DNA of 39,711 nt from positions 94,468 through 134,178 of the forward strand of contig BFEA01000401.1 in the NCBI GenBank assembly GCA_003427395.1, read 5' to 3'. Below the pieces are notes generated by a model. The model was not told the origin of the DNA, did no database searches, and worked only from the letters and a program-made list of their open reading frames with translations. The translations under genes and the position numbers were made by a program. This DNA comes from Chara braunii (lineage: Eukaryota > Streptophyta > Charophyceae > Charales > Characeae). Of this stretch, positions 31,240 to 39,711 are shown piece by piece. Within the stretch, counting starts at the first letter, position 1. Each line of letters starts with the position of its first letter.

Positions 31240-31710
31240 TTGTCCACTCAACCTCAGAGAGATTCAAAATCTTCACTCCAGGTTTATGAGCCTTCTGGAG
31301 GAGAAGTGAATCTCTGTCTCGCCTGCATCTTGATTTTCCCTCCCGGGTCTGACCCCACGATCCCCAGGTGGGGAGGCGAAGCCCTGCGCATTTTGCTTTG
31401 GAATAACTACCAAGCATCCCAGCAGGGGAAGTGAAACTCTCCCAAATTGAATACCGCTTTCTCACTGCACCCCAGGCTTAAGATCTCCTAGAGGAGAAGT
31501 GAATCTCGGTCCTTTTCGTCAGTTGGCACCCCATCGGTTCTTACCTCTCGTTCCCTAGGTGGGGAGGCGAAGCCCTGCTCGTTTTTCGGCGTTACTGGAA
31601 AATTCCCCAGACAAGGAAGCGAAGCCCTTCCATATTCAATGCCACATTTCTTACTACCGTACACTTCCCACAGCTGAGGTGAAGTGACTTCGCCATTTTG
31701 CCACCCCTTT
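31240..31710 (+). repeat. array of degenerate GAAG motifs upstream of LINE ORF1
   Basis: A short motif close to GGRGAAGTGAAtCTC or GGGAGGCGAAGCCCTG occurs seven times, near 31297, 31368, 31423, 31491, 31559, 31613 and 31675, spaced 52 to 71 bp. A larger period of about 192 bp is also visible (31301 with 31494, 31367 with 31558). Being directly upstream of ORF1, it may be a monomer-type LINE promoter, but that is inference. Confidence 0.65.
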
Positions 31711-31837
31711 TCCTGATCTCTCATCCACGCGCCCCAGGAGGGAAAACACATCCACTAAGTTAACCTCGATCCCTTCCACAAAACCACCCCTCCAATCCTG
31801 GTCCCTCCACCAGACTGCAAACCAACCGCAACTCACC

Positions 31838-34468
31838 ATGTCGATCTCCCACGTTCCATCCCCAGTGCCAATCGATCCCATGGGTACATGCACTACTCTA
31901 GGCTCAGCTTCCGGCTCAGCCTCTAGCTCAGCCTCTAGCTCAGCCTCAGGCTCAACCTCAACCTCTGATTCGAGCGCAGGCTCAAGGAGGTCTCGCTTTC
32001 AAAGCAAACAAGATCCGATCCTGAAGGTTCTCAATATGATGATAAGAGACACAAGAATCAAACCAGTGATCACCAGAGAAATCGTGAAAATTGGCAAAGA
32101 AGAGGAAGCAGAAGTCGAAGTCTGGGAATACCGAAAAGAACATCTCCCAGTACTAGACAAATTTTACGGAACCCACGCAGTCGTATGTTCCTTTCCTGCA
32201 AAACTGAAACATCTCCCGCCCATGGAAAAAAGGAGAAGAGTTCGGGAAGCCTTACAAAATATCAAAAGCTTGAGAGATTCCAAACTCGAAGTGGCATAGA
32301 GAGGAAGTAATGCAGTTGCTGTTTTCTGTGCAGACCCAGACGACACCCCATTTATGTTATCAACCCAGACACTCCATTGCGAGGGATCAGTGGTGCCAAT
32401 CTCTAAATGGAGACCCAACAGATCTGCGCCGCAGGGGTCAGCAAGGCACAGGAAATCACTGATGATCAAACACTTTCGGATTCAATTCGACAATCTGTCA
32501 GACAACGTACACGGCATGGTAGAGGAAACACTGAAAGAGACATATCCCCAATGCCCTTTGGTCGAGTGGGTCTCCTCTGCCCCCGGTTTTCTAACTCCAA
32601 GTATCAACTCGAGGATTGCATGCGCCGGACTCAAAGCAAGTAACCCACCTGAGCTCCCAGACAAATAGTTCTTCAGAATGGGACACCAAATCCAAATTGT
32701 TTACATCTCCACAAAAGCAAATCCCATGTGTTTCAAATGCAGAATCAAATGACACATGGGGAATGATCCCCTTTGCCCTTTGAACAACAAGAAAGGGGAT
32801 AGGAAAAGACTGCACCCTTCAATGCTGGTGGAAGCCGAAGCAATGACGGGCATCTGGATCATCAACGATCCAGCATACGCAGGCTGGATCTTTGACGACC
32901 TCAAAGAAACCCCAGCGTGGATATGAACCCTGTCAGAAGCTGAACCAGCATGCAAACTGGACGTGTCCCACCCACATGGAAGCAGATGGCAAGCAGGGGA
33001 GGGGGGAAGGAACGACAAGACAACACACATGTACGATAACTTCGCACAGGGAAACGCCAATCATCTCGAATAGACCATGTACAAAAACCAGATTCTCGGT
33101 GAAGTCCACAACATTGGAAGAGTGGCAGAAAAAAACATACCTCGAGATCCTGCAACACAGAGGGGCTTTAGAAACAAAGAACAGGGACAGATCCAACAAA
33201 GGAAACTTAAGCCAATCGAAAAGAAAACTCAGAGGCGACGAAGAAGAATTCAAAGGAGCAGACAAATCACCGATCATGAAAAGCTCAGAGATGGGGAAGG
33301 AGCATCAGACGACAAGACCATCAGCATGCAGCTCGACACCTCCCTACCCACAAGGACAACAGAGGACAATCGAGATAAAGCAATGGAAGATGACTCCTCC
33401 AACTCTTTGGAGTGGCTTGGCGAGTACATCAACTCACTGAAATCACATCGGGATCTGGACATGGAAATCCGCTTAGCATACGCCAGACACATCAGCAACC
33501 TCCAAACGTTGGCAAACTCAAACAATTTGACTGGTTTTCCAACCTCTCCAAATCCCTACGAAGCACTGCAAAGTATGAACACCTCATAATTCCTTGATCT
33601 ACAATACGTAGACAAGAATGAAGGAGGGACATAAGTCATCGAGAGCATCTCTGATACAAAGTCAACTGAATGGCCAATCTCTTACCTTTATGAAGTTAAA
33701 GAAAAGGTACAAAAGGAGAAAGAAACCACAACGGGAACGGAAGGACAAGGAGAACAAGAAACAGAGGAAGAGAGAATGAAGGCACTCGCCAAAGATATGA
33801 TCATCCAAACCAACAAGCAGAAAAAGGAGAAGAGGAGACATATTACTATCCTCGAGAGGCAAACAAGACACCTGGAAGAACAAAACCAGGAATTAAGAAA
33901 AGTCTCCCACTCCTTGAACAGGATTGCAGATGAAAGCCCATCAGATCTGACTGTAACAACCAAGATTGACACCATCTCTCTCACCCCCGCCACTCCAATC
34001 ATGCCCTTCCGTTTCAACACAGGAAAAAATGAATGGCAGATTGCAGTCCAAACTTCTTTGACCATGGTCACAACACAAGAAACTGAGAAGATACCTCAAT
34101 TCATCAAAGCTAACATCTCAGACCAGAATCCTCTGCTCATTCATAAGTCCTGGCAAGACAAGAGTCTGGATGTTGTATGGGAAGATGACAATGGAGCAAC
34201 ACGCTACAGAGACTTGAGCCTAATCATCGTAATCTACGACCAGCAGACCATCCTGAGGGATGACTTACAATGGAAACCTTGGGAACTGATCTGTGAAATC
34301 CCATACCATCTGTTGGGACACAAGGACGAGGTGGACAGAATTGCATACAATATGGCAACCTTCATTCGACAGGAATGGTTGGGCAGAAACGAGGCGGAAC
34401 CGTTGGAGAGGGCGAAGAGGGAAAAGGAGAAGAGAGAAGAGAGGAGAACAGCTCACACTACCTCCTAA
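31838..34468 (+). pseudogene. LINE ORF1, one frame with several stops
   Basis: The ATG at 31838 (context CACCATGTC) opens a frame that continues to 34468, interrupted by stops at 32297, 32666, near 32738, 32925, 33074, 33587 and near 33644. Frame is mostly kept, so decay is mainly by point mutation. In order: a Ser/Ala-rich low-complexity N-terminus (31894-31980), a basic region, a zinc knuckle near 32728 (CFKC, then His and Cys) whose Gly position is a stop, a charged middle part, a probable coiled coil near 33810-33930 (Glu, Lys and Leu heptads), and a C-terminal domain with KSWQDKSLDVVWEDD and a basic end. LINE ORF1 proteins bind the element RNA. A second possible knuckle sits near 32925 in another frame. 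Confidence 0.75.
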
Positions 34469-34510
34469 TCACATGACCAGCCCCTAATTGAGGACAATCA
34501 TCCCTCTAAC

Positions 34511-36555
34511 ATGGTAGACTCACCGGATGGTTCCTCGGGTGGAAGGGCTGGACGCAGTCCCAAGAGACTCAAACCCACCACAGAAGTCGATATTCAAAAG
34601 GAAATCAGGAAACAACCAAAACTATCCATCACGTCATGGAACATCAATGGACTGGCCTCGGTTCTCGACCACCCAATCAAATGGAGAAATTTGACAGAAA
34701 CCATCAATTGGTTTGGACAGAGCCCCCCAGACATAACATGCCTACGAGAAACCCACCTAACCAATAGCGAGGAACACAAAAGAGTCCAACTCGCAGTCCT
34801 GAGGAAACTGCAGTTTGTTAAATTTGCAGTAGCGCGGCCCCGAATGGCTCGGCAGGGACAGTCATTCTGTTCCACCAAAATTCATTCTCAAGTAATGGCA
34901 TAACAATTCAAGCCACAAGTCAGGACAATATAGCGCCCAGGTGGGTCAAGGCAGATATCAAACTCAAAGAGGAAGACATAGCCATCCTAGGGATATACGG
35001 TCTGAATGCTATACATGAAAAGAACCCTTTCCTCCTCTCGTTAGAGCACCTAATCCCTACCCACACACACACCATCTTAATGGGGGATTGAAATTTTGTA
35101 CCAGCTCCCTCCCTAGATGGAATGTCCAACTCACAAGACCCCGTACCACAGTCTAACAACATAGACCTTGGAGACTTCATCACAAGGAAAAACCTTGTAG
35201 ATCCTTACCGCCTCCTAGCTCCAAACACAAAACGCTTTACCTCCCACGGTAAAACCTCCCACGGTAAAACCTCTCTCTCAAGAATAAACTTCTTCCTTAC
35301 CTCAGAATCCCTTTCAAGCGCCATAATAGATTGCAGAATAAATGACAAACCCCTACTATAAAGGCCTAGACCACAAAGCAATCACACTCTCCCTCAGGCT
35401 CACCAAAACGGGCTACAAAGGTAAAAGTTTTTTGCGCTTCAACAATGCCCTCCTAACTAGCCAAACCTTCCAGATCAACCTAGAAAACATATTATACACC
35501 CGAACAAAGATCGAACCACACGAGGACATATACATCAGATTCCCAGAAATCGTAAAGAACATCAGCAGGGACGTATCTATAACATCTAAAAAACTAGCAG
35601 CCCAAACGAAGGAAAGAGTAGAAGCACTACAAAACGCAATAGAAATAGCCGAATTAAACCTTCAAAGGGACACCATCTCAAAGTTCTACGCAAAAATATA
35701 TTCCAAGGCTAAAGAAGAACTAACAGAATGGACACAACTAAAACTCAGGGGACTACAACTGAGGGCCAAAATGAAAGACTGGGAACTAAACAAAAGAATG
35801 ACTAAATTCTACTTCCAAAAAATCAAATCCAACTCCGGGAACTCTAAGATAGGAAGTCTAATCAACAAAGACGGCAACCCCACCTCAGAAACAACCCAGT
35901 TAGTTAATATAGCTACCAACTTTGACAAGGACTTATATACTAGTAAAATTCCAGCAGGAAGACAAAACAATTCATTAAGAGCAAGAGCCAAATTCCTAAC
36001 CCATCTAGACCGTTCACTATCAACGGAAACAGCAAGCATACTGGAAGCTCCCATCACATCTGAAGAGCTATTCTCAGCCATCAAAAAGACCTAAAACCCA
36101 ACAAGGCACCAGGTAAGGATGGCCTTTCCAAAGAGTTCTGGATGGCAAGCTGGCACAAACTTGGTCCCCTCTACCTAGACTTCCTCAATAGAGCTTGGGA
36201 AAAAGAATCCCTCGATCCAACTTTAAGCACAAGAGTCGTAACCCTCCTTTACAAAAGAGGTAATAAAGAGGACATAAGAAACGATAGCCCCATCTCCCTT
36301 CTAAATGTATCCTATAAAATTCTAGCCAAACTCCTTGCCTCCCGAATCAACCGTATCACAAGTGGTTGCTTCCATCTCGACCAAACAGGATTTATCCCAG
36401 GCAGACTCATCCTAGACAATGTAATCACCCTCAACGAGGCCACCAAATTAATTAATCAAAAGAAAACCACAACAACAATTCTCTTCTTTGATTTCGAGAA
36501 AGCCTACGATCAGGTCAATTGGGATTTTCTCCAATCCTGCATGGAGAAAATGTTG
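34511..36555 (+). pseudogene. LINE ORF2: AP endonuclease and truncated reverse transcriptase
   Basis: It starts 42 bp after ORF1 in the same frame. The endonuclease shows SITSWNINGL (34627), CLRETHL with the catalytic Glu, GD-stop-NF (TGA at 35089-35091 where Phe or Trp is expected), SRINFFLTS and LDHKAI with the final Asp-His. RT follows: NKAPGKDGL near 36100, FIPGRLILDN, and motif A FFDFEKAYDQVNW at 36484. It stops at about 36555, before motif B and the active-site DD. Frameshifts lie near 34890, near 35350 and in the A-run at 36088. The enzyme nicks DNA and copies RNA at the nick; this copy cannot. What truncates it is not clear. Confidence 0.9.
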
Positions 36556-36964
36556 TCTTTCTGTGGAGTTGTGCACAACGAACATGACAACGCACACACA
36601 CAGAGACACATGTGTCGGGGCACAGACTGCTCAGCAGCACCAGTGTGGAGACCTGTACAGCTGGTAAGATGTTTCACTTTTTTTCACTCTCTTCCTTTCT
36701 TGTTTCTTCAATGACGCGAAGTCTTGCACCACACAAAGTCCATTCCATGACCAAAGCTGCTGACCAGACATGAGATATAACATAATGCATGGAAGTCAGA
36801 TTTTCTCTATGAGCTTGGTAGGAGGCTTAGGCATTGGGAGTTACTGAGTGATTGATACTTTGATGCTGTGTGAGCCTGACAGAGTCTGGAGTAGAATGTT
36901 TGGCAGGTTGCTGAGATTGGGCTCGTTAAGCTTCATTCACTTTATCAAATTTTACAGGCTCTTC
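36556..36964. other. unassigned DNA between LINE and solo LTR
   Basis: The LINE reading breaks abruptly at about 36556. The sequence that follows (TTGTCTTTCTGTGG onward) matches nothing else in the window and has no family signature. Confidence 0.5.
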
Positions 36965-38176
36965 TGTTATGAACATGATTGTCCGTTGAAATTTGTCAAC
37001 GCTCACTCACAGGAACTCCCGTACACGCCCATACATCCACAGAAGGAAGGGGAGAGGTAGTGGAGTGTCACACCGCCCAACAGGAAGAACGTAGCGGAAG
37101 ACTCAGAGGGGCGAAGTGACAGAATACACAACCCAGTGAATTCTCTCTACACAAATCCCAACAATCATTCATAGAAGACAACCGAGAGATCACAGCCAAA
37201 AGTCAATGGAGAGATGACAACTCGAACACAGTCTTACAACTGTTTATTAAACTCAGAGCATCGTTTTCACTGAATAACCTCAGAAACCTGTTGCGCTACC
37301 CTCAGAGGGGTAGCGCCTCAACCCCACACACACCGAACAGCTAAAAATAGCACCAGAACCCCAGGTAAAACCCAGCGCCACCCTGACATCCAACTCAGTG
37401 GCCTGCGCCAAGATGAAACAGGCTCCCAGAGCCAATCACCACTCAGATGATGAGGAAGAAGCTCAGCACCAACGGTCTCTGATGAAGATGANGTCCAGAA
37501 GATGATAATCTCTGAGAAGATGCAGCTATGGCTGCATCGCCACTGGGACCCTACTCCTGAGGAGGGTCAGCAGTGCACCACGTGCTCCAACGCATCAGAC
37601 CTCTGATAGCCCAGACCGCTTTGACTCCCAGAGAGTCAGAGCGGACAGCGTTGACCCCAGTGTGGTCAGCGCTCCGAAGGTCTGGCTATGTCCGCCGTCT
37701 CCCATGCATGTATCAGTCACGACGACCTGATGCCGCGTGCGCAGCAACTTCCACCACAAAGTGTCAACTGCCAAAAGCCCCGGACCGATTCTCTCAACCT
37801 ATCTATACTCTACCCTAGCCTAGACTCAACCTAGACCGGACTGACTGACCGACCGGTACCGTTTCTGTTTCGGCCCATAGGGCCTTTCCCTACCCAGCTA
37901 TAGGCTATAGGACCGTCTATCAGCGTAGGCCCATTGGGCCTGTCTGTCCTAGGGGTAGCCCGGGTCTGCTATTCGCAGTTAGGGTAGCTGTAGGAAATTT
38001 GAGTTAGTACTGGGCCCATGTTTCCTGTATTTACAAATATGTCCCTCACGAATTTTCCTCCCAGGTAGGTCTCTCGGTTAGCCCTCAGCCAAACAAAATT
38101 ACGAATCTGTCCCTACCTATGGTACAGCCTCGTCAGTGAGAGGCTACAGGCAACCTGGAACCGGCAAGTCATTGCA
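36965..38176 (-). mobile_element. solo LTR (family A) with target duplication
   Basis: On plus the ends are TGTTATGAACATG and AAGTCATTGCA. Both ends and the internal order match the Ty3 LTR at 7402-8407, including CACGCCCATACAT, GCAGCTATGGCTGC (37522-37535), CTAGCCTAG and GTACAGCCTCG. CTTC flanks both sides (36961-36964 and 38177-38180), a 4-bp target-site duplication. The internal region is absent, which is explained by LTR-LTR recombination. One N lies at 37492. Length is 1212 bp against 1006 bp for the other copy. Confidence 0.85.
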
Positions 38177-38282
38177 CTTCTCTCTTGGTGTGGATGGAAG
38201 GTTCATGCAAAAACAAGAAACCATGATGACTGTGGAGCGGGAAGGTTGACAGGAAGATTAGTTTTACCTCACATCAAGGTAC

Positions 38283-39294
38283 ATGTGCGAGGATATGGGT
38301 CCTCAGCAGGCCTAAGGGGCCCCCTGCAACAAATGTGCCCGCCCTAAGTGAAGGCGGGCCTAACAAATCGCCAGAGGCCCTAAGCTGTCAAATTCGTATT
38401 TGGGGTCCAGGCAGTTTCGTCGCGCCAGTGGGTTGGGGAAACACAGGCCGAGCAGCAAGGAAGTTTTACAGCCTTCTAGGCTTTTCCGAAAGTGCAGGCC
38501 CTGGGCGAGATTTGCAGCCTCATACACAGACAGTTGAGGGGCCCAACGGAATGAGGCCCAGTAGCTGCACCAGAGGCGCAGCATCCTGGGGCCTACCGGA
38601 AGCTTCTGGGCCCAGGCCCAGGCCAGCCAGGCTGAGAAGGCAGGCAGACTCTTTCCATATAGGAAAGAGCTTGCTGCCTGGAGCCTCATTCGGGCACTCG
38701 CATGCTGGCGGCAGCGCTGCTGGAGCTGAAGCTCGTGGGCTGCTGCTAGCGCTGAGAGGCGAGGTGCTAGCACGTGCGGTCGTGCAGGGAGCAGGGCGCT
38801 GCTGAGGGCAGCACCATAGCCCAGCCTCCATAGCTGGGGGGCTTGGATGTACAGTGAGGCGCAGGGGTGGTCTTCGGGTGTTCAACAAGGGGAGACGTGC
38901 GAGAGAGTCAGGGGAGAGAAAGAAGGATGATGATGATGATGATGTGAGGGCACATACCTGGTATTGACGATGGTCTGTATGGGCGACATCTTCAAGTACT
39001 TCGGAGGCTGCTGACGTCAACAGTTGCATTGTCAATTAGTAGGCTAGTAGTAGCTGTGTAGGGAGTAGCCTGGCGCCGAGCGCCAAGTAGGGAGATAGAG
39101 ACTGGATACATATGTTGGTGGTGGCGAGAGCAAGCTCTCATTGACATTGGCTTTCAGTGCTACTATTCTCATTTGGTGTCATATTGGTGCAATGCTACTT
39201 TCTGAACACTGTGATACGATCTGGCTTTCAATGTGATTGTGCAATCTGAATATTGTCATCTCGCTTCTGTTCATTTTCCTTGCACATGTCCGAC
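38283..39294 (-). repeat. repeat family B, inverted copy
   Basis: Read on minus it follows the copy at 15309-16417: GCAAGGAAAATGAACAG, CACCAAATGAGAA, CCAATGTC, a GC hairpin (TGGCGC-TCG-GCGCCA near 39078), CAGGTATGT (38952-38960 on plus as ACATACCTG), CCTATATGGAA, GAAGCTTCCGGTAGGCCCCAG and CGCCTTCACTTAGGG. It contains CCATAGCC (38814-38821) and a (GAT)n tract near 38926-38944. Open frames of 137-171 codons across it appear on both strands and are not conserved between copies. Confidence 0.65.
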
Positions 39295-39320
39295 AAAAAA
39301 AAAAAAAAAAAAAAAAAAAA
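39295..39320. repeat. poly-A run at family B border
   Basis: 26 consecutive A on plus, directly next to family B. On the minus strand this is a T-run just before the repeat, as at 15279-15308. Confidence 0.95.
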
Positions 39321-39624
39321 GTTACATGCCCAATTTTGCCTGATTGAGTGAGAATTGCTCCTTCCATGTTAGAGTTTGGGTATATTTTATGTGGATACGC
39401 AAGGGTATGGATGAGGATATATCCGATATAATGAATAGTCTACGTCAGGGAACATGGATCTTGCATTTTTCTTTTCTTCCCATTCTCCTCCATCTCTCCA
39501 TATGTGATCAATTTGCTTAGGTGCACTCACATGTTTCTTCAATGCGCACAATGTGACGATGAACATAACATGCATTGTCCTCACCATCAAGGCAAGGAGC
39601 AAGCATCTATACGTGTGTGTTTTG

Positions 39625-39626
<2 letters not shown>
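39321..39626. other. no recognisable gene
   Basis: Only short open frames; nothing recognised. Confidence 0.5.

Positions 39627-39711
<85 letters not shown>
39627..39711. repeat. (GA)n microsatellite at window end
   Basis: At least 85 bp of GA dinucleotides running off the window edge. Confidence 0.97.

Noticed and set aside
38335-39035. Open frames of 137-171 codons on both strands
   Set aside because: They overlap each other in GC-rich family B sequence and are not conserved between copies.
1-39711. CRISPR array, bacterial operon or prophage
   Set aside because: There are no regular spacer-repeat arrays or ribosome-binding-site-led gene clusters; all protein signatures are eukaryotic retrotransposons.
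1-39711. Intact host protein-coding gene
   Set aside because: No open frame or exon chain outside the retroelements shows a recognisable family. Small multi-exon genes could still be missed.

Overview
The window is a repeat-dense piece of a eukaryotic nuclear genome. I see no intact host gene. Nearly everything recognisable is a decayed retrotransposon: Ty3/gypsy pol and gag fragments, their LTRs, and at least five LINE (non-LTR) fragments, mixed with microsatellites and A- or T-runs. The chromodomain-like Ty3 integrase tail, a primer-binding site of the plant initiator-Met type, a plant-mitochondrial-type tRNA-Gln and CAG-to-TAG decay all point to the streptophyte (plant or charophyte) lineage. 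A large-genome charophycean alga such as Chara is my best guess. That is inference; nothing in the sequence names a species.

Layout. 0-6.8 kb: organelle-like tRNA-Gln (598-669), a diverged LTR-like repeat with a long (GA)n tract, a tRNA-like pol III relic, A-tailed retroelement ends, an A-rich minisatellite, a LINE zinc-finger fragment (3912-4560) and TCTA and TTC microsatellites. 6.9-11.8 kb: repeat family B, cut by the 3' LTR (7402-8407) of a minus-strand Ty3 element whose pol runs 8411-11616. That pol is truncated upstream against a LINE fragment. 11.9-15.2 kb: GC-rich dimer repeat, an LTR fragment, and a second, more decayed Ty3 pol. 15.3-20.4 kb: a family B copy, then a minus-strand LINE 3' half with two internal duplications. 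20.4-25.5 kb: Ty3 gag fragment, a solo LTR with target duplication (21849-23172), and a third LTR with a primer-binding site. 25.7-29.2 kb: plus-strand LINE lacking RT motif A. 29.2-36.6 kb: purine- then pyrimidine-rich DNA, a 5' motif array, and a LINE with ORF1 and ORF2 that is broken by stops and cut off inside the RT. 36.9-39.7 kb: a second solo LTR with target duplication, an inverted family B copy, and a terminal (GA)n tract.

How the parts relate. The Ty3 pieces (gag, protease end, RT, RNase H, integrase, chromodomain-like tail, LTR, primer-binding site) are parts of one replication system, but no copy is complete. The LINE pieces fall into two groups by their C-terminal zinc-finger region. 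The most interesting shared signals cross element boundaries. One is a two-hairpin tail motif in five places with compensatory base changes. The other is an 8-bp word, GGCTATGG/CCATAGCC, found 12 times and only inside the LTR-like repeats. No clearly new functional system is visible; these conserved small elements are the best leads.
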